From NCBI GenBank assembly GCA_020349905.1, contig CP070702.1, forward strand, positions 12,974 through 63,805: DNA of 50,832 nt. The letters are read 5' to 3'. The position numbers were made by a program, and so were the translations under genes. Position 1 is the first letter of the stretch; each line of letters opens with the position of its first letter. Below, piece after piece: positions 44,283 to 50,832 of the stretch. The notes beneath the pieces were generated by a model that worked only from the letters and a program-made list of their open reading frames with translations, was not told where the DNA came from and did not search any database. This DNA comes from Candidatus Eiseniibacteriota bacterium (GTDB lineage: Bacteria > Eisenbacteria > RBG-16-71-46 > JAFGJU01).

Positions 44283-46775
44283 GTGAGCAAGTGCGGTCGT
44301 TTCCTTTTGCCTGTCTTTGGCTTCCTCTTACAAGTGTTGCTCAGTCCCCTACCCTGCCACGCCTCCGAAGCTCTCGGAGCTTCCGGGAAACTGGGACCCT
44401 CTCTCAGGCTTCTCGCGGCCTCCAGAACAATGCTTCCCGAACTGGCCGACGGTGCCCTGCCGGTCCAGGCAGCACAGGATGCATGCCGCGTAACCATAGG
44501 GTTTGACAAAGAATTATCACCATCAGATATTGCTTTACTTGAAGTCGAGGGGGTGGAGTTTGAGAGGTACGGTGGAAGTCTCTGCAGGGTGGGCACGGTC
44601 TACGCTGCCTCGGTCCCGTGGGCCCTTCTGGAGCAGCTCGAGCTGAGGCCCGAAGTGTTGGGCGTGGAATCTGTCTGGCATCCAAAGAGGATTCCCCCTC
44701 TCGACCTGAGCGCTCCCGAGATCCAGGCGCCGGAGACGTGGGAACAGGTGGACGGACTCGGTGAGCATCTGACCGGAAAAGGGATGGTCATCGCGGATTT
44801 CGATACTGGGGTGGACGTGTTTCATCCTCACTTCTGGAGGGCCGACGGAGACACGCTCCAGTGGCTGGACGTGAATTCGAACGACACTTTCGACCCCGGC
44901 GTGGACGGAGTGGACCTCAACTCCAATTCCAGCTTTGACGCAGGCGAGACGCTCCGCTTCTTCGACGGAGAGATCTACGACCCGGCAGGCACTTTCGGCG
45001 GAGGCGGAATCAGCAACAACGACGGCGTCTTCCAGTCAAACTGGGACTGGCTCTACAATGATGCCAACGGAAACGGCATCAGGGACTACGGAAGGTCTGC
45101 GGGTTTTGACGAATCCTCTCCCACGTATGGAGAGTTGATGTTCGTGCTCATGGATGCGGACAGCGACCTGGCCGTGGACCCCGGCGAGGAGCTCGTTGCT
45201 CTTAACAGCTGCAAGATCATCGCCACGCTCGGCTCCGGCACCGTGGAGAGGGTGAGAGGCGTCGACTTGATAGACACTGAAGCCGACTCCCACGGACAAG
45301 GCACCGCGGTGTCCGGAATCCTCGTGGGAGGCGTGCGCGGCTTGAGCCGTTTCTGCGGCATCGCGCCTGACGCCGAAATCATAGTCGGGAATTTCTTCTC
45401 AGACGTTTCCCTCGCCACCCTTCTCACGTGGGCCACGGCCAGGGGCGCGGACGTAGTGCTCTACGAGGGAGCTGGCTTCGTGTTTGAGCCCCTGGACGGC
45501 TCCACCAGCGGGGAGCTCCTGCTGGACGCCGCCGCGGACAGCATCCTTCAGGTGACACCTGCCGGAAACCTCTGCCGCGGATACAAGCACGCTCAGCTCT
45601 CTCTTGCTCCCTCCGGCTCCGAGGATCTCACCTTCACGGCTCCTGCCACGTACGGAGGCACCTCGCTCCGGTACATCTGGGAGACGCTCCTGTGGAGGAC
45701 TCCCTCCCACGACGTTACATTCTCACTCACGACGCCCGAGCTTCTGAGCGCCACCCTGCTGGGCGACGGCTCCTACCAGAACATCGGAACCTACCAGGTC
45801 TACTCGCTCAGAACCACCTCCCCCAGGGGCACGGCAGAATTCGACATACAGATATACCGCAACGCGGGGGTGGGCGGTGACTGGACGCTCAACGTGCAGA
45901 GCTCTTCCGGCTCCGAGGAAGAGGTCAACACCTACATAGCCGACAACGCGAGCTCGTGGGCAGGAGGAGTGGAGTTCACGAATTTCAGAAGCACCGACAA
46001 GACAGTGTGCTGGCCCGCCACGGCCGACAGCGCCTTCACCCTGGCTTCCTACAGCACGCGCGGGTACGAAGGATATTCAGGAACCGGTGGGGGCAGCATA
46101 CACCCGGGCGCCCTCAGTGCGTTCAGCAGCAGGGGCAAGAGAGTGGACGGTGTGTCCATAATGGAGATCGCCTCTCCAGGCAACTACGACGTCTACACCT
46201 CCAGGTCTCAGTACCCGTCGGGGTCGTCCCTGGGCGCCTACCGCCAATTCAGCGGAACGAGCGCCGCCGGGCCGCACGTCGCAGCCTGCGCCGCCATAGT
46301 GCTGCAGGCGTCTCCGGGATTCATGCCGTTTGAAGTAAAGGAAAGAATTACGACTTCCGCGGCCCGCGACACCTTCACCGGGCCGAACTACAACGACTCC
46401 TGGGGCTACGGGAAGATAAGAATCCTGGACGCAGTGGCCCCGGCCATCTTCGTGGCTGAACAAACCGTCCCGGTTTCGCCCGGACCGTCGGCCCTGAGAC
46501 AGAACTTCCCCAACCCGTTCAACCCTCTGACCAGGGTCGTGTACGTGCTTCCCTCCGTCGAGAGCACGAGGGAGTACGCAATTCGCGTGTTCGACGCCCG
46601 CGGGCGGCTGGCCAAGACTCTTAAGAAAGGAACGTGGGGTCCTGCGCCGATCCAGGAAACGGCCGACTGGGACGGAACGGATGAACGAGGCAGACCGGTT
46701 TCTTCCGGCGTCTATTTCATCCGGCTCGAGGCAGAGGAACTTTCGTCCTCCGTGAAGGCAGTTCTGTTGAGGTAG
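44283..46775 (+). CDS. Subtilisin-like (S8) secreted protein with sorting tail; catalytic His position is Gln
   Basis: An 830-residue protein with a signal peptide (FLLPVFGFLLQVLLSPLPCHA) and a subtilase fold. Asp174 (ADFDTGVDVFHPHFW), the oxyanion Asn in TPAGN and Ser660 (GTSAAGPHVAA) are present. At the His motif the sequence reads SHGQGTAVSG, placing Gln339 where HGTHVAG has the catalytic His; His337 is two residues earlier. Residues about 195-300 form an insert with calcium-type Asp/Asn loops (DVNSNDTFDPG, DLNSNSSFDAGE, DANGNGIRDYG, DADSDLAVDPGEE). The C-terminal about 90 residues are a Por/FlgD-like tail (FPNPFNPLTRVVY, VFDARGRLA, SSGVYFIRLEAE). The GTG has GGGAGA five bases upstream. 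It is either an inactive binding protein or an atypical protease. Confidence 0.88.
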   Translation: MSKCGRFLLPVFGFLLQVLLSPLPCHASEALGASGKLGPSLRLLAASRTMLPELADGALPVQAAQDACRVTIGFDKELSPSDIALLEVEGVEFERYGGSLCRVGTVYAASVPWALLEQLELRPEVLGVESVWHPKRIPPLDLSAPEIQAPETWEQVDGLGEHLTGKGMVIADFDTGVDVFHPHFWRADGDTLQWLDVNSNDTFDPGVDGVDLNSNSSFDAGETLRFFDGEIYDPAGTFGGGGISNNDGVFQSNWDWLYNDANGNGIRDYGRSAGFDESSPTYGELMFVLMDADSDLAVDPGEELVALNSCKIIATLGSGTVERVRGVDLIDTEADSHGQGTAVSGILVGGVRGLSRFCGIAPDAEIIVGNFFSDVSLATLLTWATARGADVVLYEGAGFVFEPLDGSTSGELLLDAAADSILQVTPAGNLCRGYKHAQLSLAPSGSEDLTFTAPATYGGTSLRYIWETLLWRTPSHDVTFSLTTPELLSATLLGDGSYQNIGTYQVYSLRTTSPRGTAEFDIQIYRNAGVGGDWTLNVQSSSGSEEEVNTYIADNASSWAGGVEFTNFRSTDKTVCWPATADSAFTLASYSTRGYEGYSGTGGGSIHPGALSAFSSRGKRVDGVSIMEIASPGNYDVYTSRSQYPSGSSLGAYRQFSGTSAAGPHVAACAAIVLQASPGFMPFEVKERITTSAARDTFTGPNYNDSWGYGKIRILDAVAPAIFVAEQTVPVSPGPSALRQNFPNPFNPLTRVVYVLPSVESTREYAIRVFDARGRLAKTLKKGTWGPAPIQETADWDGTDERGRPVSSGVYFIRLEAEELSSSVKAVLLR

Positions 46776-46781
46776 CTCCCC

Positions 46782-46808
46782 AGCCCGCCTTTGTTCGGGC
46801 GGGGCTCT
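46782..46808 (+). terminator. Hairpin after the subtilase-like gene
   Basis: AGCCCGCC and GGCGGGGCT form a stem of about eight pairs with one bulged G, eight to ten bases after the stop. No T run follows, so termination may be Rho-assisted. It separates two convergent genes. Confidence 0.45.
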
Positions 46809-46842
46809 ACGGACGGCCACACATACCAAGGAGCGTCCCCGG

Positions 46843-47100
46843 CTATTCGACCATCTTGAAGACCTCGTCGTGCTCCCTGGCCTTCTGGGAGACTTTTACG
46901 CCGATGTCCGCCCCCTTGTCCGCCTTCTGGACAGAATCGTGCTCTATCTGAATGGACTCGACCGCTTGCTCGAAGTCAGAGGTATGCCCCTTGATGCGGA
47001 TCTTGTCGCCAACGGCCAGCGAGCCACTCGTGAGCTTGATGGCGGCAACGTTTATCTTGTCGAAGTAGTGTTCGACCACGCCCACCTTCTCTTCTTTCAC
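46843..47100 (-). CDS. Small translation-elongation-factor-like protein (EF-Tu domain 2 fold)
   Basis: An 85-residue protein matching the small conserved family named translation elongation factor-like. It opens KEEKVGVVEHYFDKINVA and has AVGDKIRIKGHTSDFEQ and ESIQIEHDSVQKADKGADIG, then KAREHDEVFK. The fold is a single beta-barrel like domain 2 of translational GTPases, without any GTP-binding domain. Its role is unknown; members occur widely in anaerobes and archaea. I prefer the GTG at 47100, eight bases after AGGGGG; a GTG at 47109 is also in frame. It lies between a convergent secreted protein gene and ade. Confidence 0.85.
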   Translation of the reverse strand: MKEEKVGVVEHYFDKINVAAIKLTSGSLAVGDKIRIKGHTSDFEQAVESIQIEHDSVQKADKGADIGVKVSQKAREHDEVFKMVE

Positions 47101-47152
47101 CGTCTTCACCCCCTTCCGTTGCAGCAGACCGTTTCCGAGTCCTCCTGTCTCA

Positions 47153-47181
47153 AGAATATGCGCTCTATCGATTCATTTCAA
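47153..47181 (-). promoter_or_regulatory. Putative promoter for the elongation-factor-like gene
   Basis: On the minus strand TTGAAA (47176-47181), a 17-base spacer and TATTCT (47153-47158). It lies in the short gap after the ade stop and about 55 bases before the small gene. Confidence 0.5.
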
Positions 47182-47223
47182 GCCCCCCGCGACCCCCCAC
47201 GAGGTCCACGGGCCGAGGTCTTC

Positions 47224-48933
47224 TCACGTCGAGAACAGGGCAATCCGCCTCAGGTTCTCCACATCTATGAGGCCCTGGTCAGTGACCTTCAGCTTCGGTA
47301 TCACGGGCAGAGCCAGGAAGGACGCGACGGTGAAGGGGTCAGTAGTGCCTATTCCCAGCCTCTGCAAGGAGGCGTTGAGTTTCTCTAGCTTGTCCCTCAC
47401 GTGCGTCATGGGTTCCATGCTCATGAGCCCGGCGATGGGAAGAGGCAGGGACTCTACCACCTTCCCGCCCGCGCACACGCAGAGCCCCCCCTGCATCTCG
47501 TCTATGCAGGCTACGCAGCAAAGCATGTCGGCTTCGTCCACCCCCACCACGATGATGTTGTGGGAGTCGTGTGCCACGCTGGAGGCGAACGCTCCCTGCT
47601 TGAGGCCGAATCCCTTCACGAGACCCAACCCTATGTTGCCGGAAGCATGATGCCGCTCAATGACGGCGACCTTCACGACGTCCTTTGTAGTGTCAGCCAC
47701 GACAAAACCGTTCTTACTGCGAACCTTCTCGCGCAGCCACTCGGTCGTGATCTGCCCTGGCACAAGACCGATTACGTTTGCGGCCGTGTCGCCGGCCGGA
47801 ATGGCAAAGCTCTCGGAGGACAGCGCCCTGACGTTCACCGAACTTCTGAGGGGAAGCTTGTAGCCCCCTGCCAACTCGTAATCGGGGACCCCATCCTTTG
47901 CCACGATCTCGCCGCTCTTGAGCACGAATGCGGCGCGACAGCTCTTGAAGTCCTCCAGGACCGCAACGTCGGCGTAGTACCCCGGAGCCAAGGCCCCTAT
48001 CTTCTCCAGACCGTAGTACTCAGCCGCGTTGAGCGTCGCCATCTTGACAGCAAGGGCCGGTTCCACTCCGTTGGCCACGGCAAGCCGGAGCATGTGATTC
48101 ACGTGCCCCTCGCTCAGCAGGTCACCGGGATGCTTGTCGTCCGTGACGAAAATGAACCTGTCTGCGTTTCTCTCGGTGACGAGAGGTAACAGGTCAAGGA
48201 GATTCCTGCTCGCAGAACCCTCTCGAAGCATCACGTGAAGGCCCACTCTGAGCTTCTCCCTCGCTTCTTCAAGGCTCACGGATTCGTGGTCAGACTTTAT
48301 GCCGCCCGCGACGTAGGCGTTCAACCTGAGCCCCGTAACACCAGGAGCGTGCCCGTCTATTCGCCTTCCGTCCGCTATCTTGAGCATGTCCATCACGTCT
48401 TCGCTCCTGGTGATAACGCCGTGGTAGTTCATCATCTCGCCCAGACCCAGGACCCATTTGTCGGAAAGGAACGGAAAGAGGTCAACGGCCTTGAGCTCGG
48501 CCCCTGCGGTCTCCAGGTCCGTAGCCGGAACGCACGACGGCAGCATGACAAAGACGTTCATGGGATTGTACTTGCTCGCCTTCAGCATGAAGAGGATGCC
48601 TTCCGCTCCCATGACGTTTGCTATCTCGTGCGGGTCCACGACGACCGTCGTCGTACCGAGCGGCACCACGACCCGGGCGAACTCGGGCACGGAGACCATG
48701 GAGCTCTCCAGGTGCACGTGGCCGTCGATGAGTCCAGGGCAGACGTACTTCCCCTGCACGTCCAGATGAACCTTGCCCGAGTAGGAACCCACGCCGGCAA
48801 TTCTGTTGCCGTGTATGGCCACGTCCGACTCGTATATCTCGCCGCTGAAAACGTTTACCACCTTCCCGCCCTTAAGGACGAGGTCGGCTTCCTGTTCTCC
48901 TGCTGCGACGGCTATGAGCTGCTCGACGGACAC
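47224..48933 (-). CDS. ade: Adenine deaminase
   Basis: A 569-residue binuclear-metal amidohydrolase converting adenine to hypoxanthine and ammonia for purine salvage. Motifs are CPGLIDGHVHLESSM (about 75), VVDPHEIANVMG, GLGEMMNYHGVI, RIDGHAPGVTG, KSDHESVSLEEA and FVTDDKHPGDLL, with the C-terminal NIIVVGVDEADM domain. Length fits (about 570). I start at the GTG at 48933, with GGAGG seven bases upstream; the longer frame upstream would run into the promoter. It is transcribed from a strong promoter at 49039-49068, possibly also from one at 49470-49498. Confidence 0.95.
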   Translation of the reverse strand: MSVEQLIAVAAGEQEADLVLKGGKVVNVFSGEIYESDVAIHGNRIAGVGSYSGKVHLDVQGKYVCPGLIDGHVHLESSMVSVPEFARVVVPLGTTTVVVDPHEIANVMGAEGILFMLKASKYNPMNVFVMLPSCVPATDLETAGAELKAVDLFPFLSDKWVLGLGEMMNYHGVITRSEDVMDMLKIADGRRIDGHAPGVTGLRLNAYVAGGIKSDHESVSLEEAREKLRVGLHVMLREGSASRNLLDLLPLVTERNADRFIFVTDDKHPGDLLSEGHVNHMLRLAVANGVEPALAVKMATLNAAEYYGLEKIGALAPGYYADVAVLEDFKSCRAAFVLKSGEIVAKDGVPDYELAGGYKLPLRSSVNVRALSSESFAIPAGDTAANVIGLVPGQITTEWLREKVRSKNGFVVADTTKDVVKVAVIERHHASGNIGLGLVKGFGLKQGAFASSVAHDSHNIIVVGVDEADMLCCVACIDEMQGGLCVCAGGKVVESLPLPIAGLMSMEPMTHVRDKLEKLNASLQRLGIGTTDPFTVASFLALPVIPKLKVTDQGLIDVENLRRIALFST

Positions 48934-49038
48934 TTTCCAACCTCCCTCCACAGCACGGGTTTCGCCTTGAAAGGTCAACGGAAGCGATTCGATGCGATTC
49001 ACACTGCTTACAGGGGGAACGGAGCGATTGTAGTTGAG

Positions 49039-49068
49039 AATATAGCGGGTAAGTCGCAGGAATGTCAA
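49039..49068 (-). promoter_or_regulatory. Promoter for adenine deaminase
   Basis: On the minus strand a perfect TTGACA (49063-49068), an 18-base spacer and TATATT (49039-49044, five of six). The start is near 49032, leaving about 100 bases of leader. The leader shows no recognisable purine riboswitch. Confidence 0.72.
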
Positions 49069-49079
49069 ACTAAAAGGGT

Positions 49080-49463
49080 CTTCCGGGCGGACGTCACTTC
49101 AGCGCCAGCACTGCTGCCGTGCTGACAGGCAAGATGCGGATTGTTTGGTAGGTCTGTTGTTTTGGCAGCTTGCCTCCCGGACCCGAGGGCTGCTGACGGG
49201 AGGGGCTGACAGCTTCCGCGACGTCCACCCGGAAGACCCGGATGACCCAAACACGATATTAGGTTTTTATTTGCACAGCTCCTGGCTGCCCTGAGCACGG
49301 GGCACTGATCCGGAGCCATTTACTGATACCCCGAAGTGTCCCGTCGGTTCCAAGCGGAACAGAGCCCATGCCTTCCTCTGGAAGGCGGAGCGAGTGTCCG
49401 TTTCAGAAACGCGTGGCTAAGAACGTTGAAGCACGTCAGAACATGCAGTCAGCGAACCGCATC
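49080..49463 (-). ncRNA. Candidate structured non-coding RNA or long ade leader
   Basis: A stretch of about 380 bases without a credible gene, downstream of a strong minus-strand promoter. It contains perfect hairpins: GCCTTCC with GGAAGGC (3-base loop, 49370-49386), GTTCC with GGAAC (4-base loop, 49347-49360), TGCCC with GGGCA (49287-49304), and CCTCCCG with CGGGAGG around an inner stem (about 49173-49203). I could not match it to RNase P RNA, tmRNA, SRP RNA or 6S RNA. It may be an independent small RNA or the leader of ade. Ends are guesses. Confidence 0.4.
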
Positions 49464-49469
49464 TTACTA

Positions 49470-49498
49470 ATTATTGTCCAGACTCGCGTCGCTGTCAA
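49470..49498 (-). promoter_or_regulatory. Strong minus-strand promoter before the candidate RNA
   Basis: On the minus strand a perfect TTGACA (49493-49498), an optimal 17-base spacer and AATAAT (49470-49475, five of six). The start near 49463 leads into a gene-free structured stretch. A second TTGACA lies 10 bases further upstream (49509-49514). Confidence 0.72.
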
Positions 49499-49534
49499 GC
49501 GAAATGCCTGTCAAATATGTGACACGGTCGTCAG

Positions 49535-49571
49535 GTCAAACGCGTTCAGAATCTCCGGCCTCGCGTTTGAC
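49535..49571. repeat. Perfect 10-bp inverted repeat in a divergent promoter region
   Basis: GTCAAACGCG (49535-49544) and CGCGTTTGAC (49562-49571) are perfect inverted copies separated by 17 bases. The right arm overlaps the -35 box of the rightward promoter; the left arm lies upstream of the leftward promoter. It may be an operator for a dimeric regulator. Confidence 0.6.
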
Positions 49572-49595
49572 TTAGTGAGCGCGGAGTGTTAGAGT
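49567..49595 (+). promoter_or_regulatory. Putative promoter for the GAF-domain regulator
   Basis: TTGACT (49567-49572), a 17-base spacer and TAGAGT (49590-49595, four of six). The start is near 49602, leaving a leader of about 114 bases with no other feature seen. Confidence 0.5.
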
Positions 49596-49715
49596 CCGTG
49601 GATTGAACCGGTCAAGTTCCCTCTTGCCGTTTCCGAAGGCAGGGTCCTGACCCGAAGCCGCGTCCTGATTCTCTGAGCGCATTGTGAGAGGCGCGACGGC
49701 ACGGCTGAAGCACGA

Positions 49716-50832
49716 ATGAGGAGAAGAATCAGATTGGACCAGAAAGAACTCTCATCCAGCGCGAGCCATACTCAAGCGCGCCTGTCTCGCCTGTCGCCGG
49801 AAGACGTCGACCTGGTGTTCGCTCTCACGCAGGAACTGGACAGGACGTGGGTGTTCGAAGATCTCGTGGCAACCATTCTCTCCCGGCTCAAGGAGTTCCT
49901 CAAAGTTGAGAGGGCGGCTCTCTTTCTCATGGGAAAGCAGAGCCGGCTGTTCAGCGCGTTCGTCGGCCCTCTCTCCTCCAAACGGAGATTCTCCACAGAG
50001 ACACTTCCTGTGAACGATCCTCTCCCGGGTTTCCTGCTTAACTCGGAAGGGCTGACCGTGGCGAAGAAGGACGCTCTTGATGAGAGCGTCTCCCGGCGGA
50101 TCGAGGAGCTGCTGGGAAGGAGCTTTGGCCCTGTTCTGTATGCCCCGCTTTCCGGCGAGGAGGGGAGGTTCGGAGCCTTCTGCGTGTTCGGGAAGCCAAG
50201 CCACGACTCCTTTTCCGAGCGCGATTTCGTGCTGTTGAAGACCGCCGCTCCTGTCATTTCTCTCGCTCTCAGGTTGTCCCGGCACAAGAACGAGTTCAGA
50301 AAGAGCGTTCTTCAAAGAGACATGTTGGCCGAGGTCGGCAGAACCGTGGTCTCCTCGTTCGACCTCGAGTCTGTTCTCAACTCCACCCTGGATACGCTCC
50401 ACCGGATACTTAGCTACGACAGCGCGGCGATTGTACTACGTCGCCCGGAATCCGGCGAGATACACAGCCTCGTCACGCGGGGGCTGGATCCCAAGTACGA
50501 GCAGCGGATCAGGCTCAAGGCGGACCAGGGTCTGGTGGCCTCGGCAATAAAGACCGGCAGCGGCTTCACCATCCCCGATACGCGGAAGGACTCGCGGTAC
50601 GTAGAGGCGAGAGCTTCCTCCCGGTCAGGAATGTACGCCCCTCTCATAGTGGGGGACCGGGCCATCGGTGCGCTAAGCCTGGAGAGCGACCGGCTCAACA
50701 CCTACACGCAGGACCACCTGGACCTGCTCACGGCCTTCGCCAACCAGGTGGCTATCATGATAGAGCGCACGCGTCTTCACGAGGAAGTCATGAAGACGCG
50801 TTGGATCGAGGAAGAGCTTAAGATAGCGAGGC
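49716..50832 (+). CDS. GAF-GAF signalling protein, probably SpoIIE-type phosphatase (partial at right edge)
   Basis: The first 372 residues of a cytoplasmic regulator cut by the right edge. Two GAF domains are visible: about 30-185 (LTQELDRTWVFEDLVATIL, VERAALFLMGKQ, YAPLSGEEGRFGAFCVFG) and about 205-350 (VGRTVVSSFDLESVLNSTLD, IRLKADQGLVASAIKTG, YAPLIVGDRAIGALSLES). After these comes a coiled-coil reading WIEEELKIAR. In this family that linker normally leads into a PP2C/SpoIIE serine phosphatase (RsbU-like), though a histidine kinase or a GGDEF domain cannot be excluded. The ATG at 49716 has only a weak ribosome site. GAF domains would sense small ligands or redox state. Confidence 0.78.
   Translation, partial: MRRRIRLDQKELSSSASHTQARLSRLSPEDVDLVFALTQELDRTWVFEDLVATILSRLKEFLKVERAALFLMGKQSRLFSAFVGPLSSKRRFSTETLPVNDPLPGFLLNSEGLTVAKKDALDESVSRRIEELLGRSFGPVLYAPLSGEEGRFGAFCVFGKPSHDSFSERDFVLLKTAAPVISLALRLSRHKNEFRKSVLQRDMLAEVGRTVVSSFDLESVLNSTLDTLHRILSYDSAAIVLRRPESGEIHSLVTRGLDPKYEQRIRLKADQGLVASAIKTGSGFTIPDTRKDSRYVEARASSRSGMYAPLIVGDRAIGALSLESDRLNTYTQDHLDLLTAFANQVAIMIERTRLHEEVMKTRWIEEELKIAR

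Noticed and set aside
48934..49032. A purine riboswitch in the ade leader
   Set aside because: No TATA...TATA P1 pattern or the conserved loop sequences could be seen.
48934..49068. A longer start for adenine deaminase at 49068
   Set aside because: The codon lies inside the -35 box of the promoter; the GTG at 48933 has GGAGG at proper distance and the family length.
49080..49463. RNase P RNA, tmRNA, SRP RNA or 6S RNA in the gene-free stretch
   Set aside because: The diagnostic blocks (GAGGAAAGTCC, a tRNA-like end, the GGTCAGG-CCGGAAGG SRP loop) are not present; a partial GAGGAAGG resemblance is not enough.
1..50832. CRISPR arrays, tRNA or rRNA genes, insertion sequences or prophage
   Set aside because: No regularly spaced repeats, no cloverleaf with GTTCGA-type arms, and no transposase, integrase or phage structural genes were recognised.

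Overview
This window is GC-rich, densely coding bacterial DNA. It most resembles an uncultured Gram-negative lineage of the FCB superphylum outside the classical Bacteroidota (Eisenbacteria-like; this is inference). Supporting signs are TonB, Omp85 and PorV/PorQ-type outer-membrane proteins, several secreted peptidases ending in FlgD-like / Por-type C-terminal sorting domains, DUF5683-like proteins, and frequent GTG and TTG starts. There are about 30 protein genes; 26 lie on the minus strand and form one nearly unbroken run from 39.1 kb down to the left edge. I see no tRNA, rRNA, insertion sequence or CRISPR array.

Reading the minus strand from 39.1 kb leftward, the order is: an M23 metallopeptidase, dnaE, accA and a tiny Trm112-like zinc protein; a gingipain-family (C25, PorU-like) peptidase, a PorV/PorQ-like barrel and an M6 metalloprotease; two tandem DUF5683-like proteins, an NHL-repeat lipoprotein, a very large beta-rich surface protein (SprA-like in flavour) and an Omp85 barrel. 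Then come thiC, a DinG-type helicase, hutU, hutI and a fused formiminotransferase-cyclodeaminase, which cover the last three steps of histidine degradation. Next are a TPR protein and a PHP phosphoesterase. A cobalamin riboswitch with an intrinsic terminator follows, controlling an ECF S-component and a TonB receptor. ComEA and a type IV pilus / DNA-uptake ATPase (pilB, cut by the left edge) end the run.

To the right, at 39.1-50.8 kb, strands alternate: an FN3 lipoprotein behind a sigma-54-like promoter; a subtilisin with an FG-GAP propeller and sorting tail; pyrE; a second subtilisin-like protein whose catalytic His position appears to be Gln; a small EF-Tu-domain-like protein; adenine deaminase; and a GAF-GAF regulator, probably of the SpoIIE phosphatase type, cut by the right edge. 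Good -35/-10 pairs precede most of these units.

The most interesting theme is a type IX-secretion-like set outside Bacteroidota. It comprises adjacent PorU-like and PorV-like genes, three further extracellular peptidases or peptidase-like proteins with the same C-terminal sorting module, a large surface protein that may be the translocon counterpart, and DUF5683/NHL/Omp85 envelope proteins beside them. A second is a 0.6-kb non-coding stretch before adenine deaminase that holds a strong minus-strand promoter, a run of perfect hairpins and a 10-bp inverted repeat; it may encode an undescribed structured RNA.
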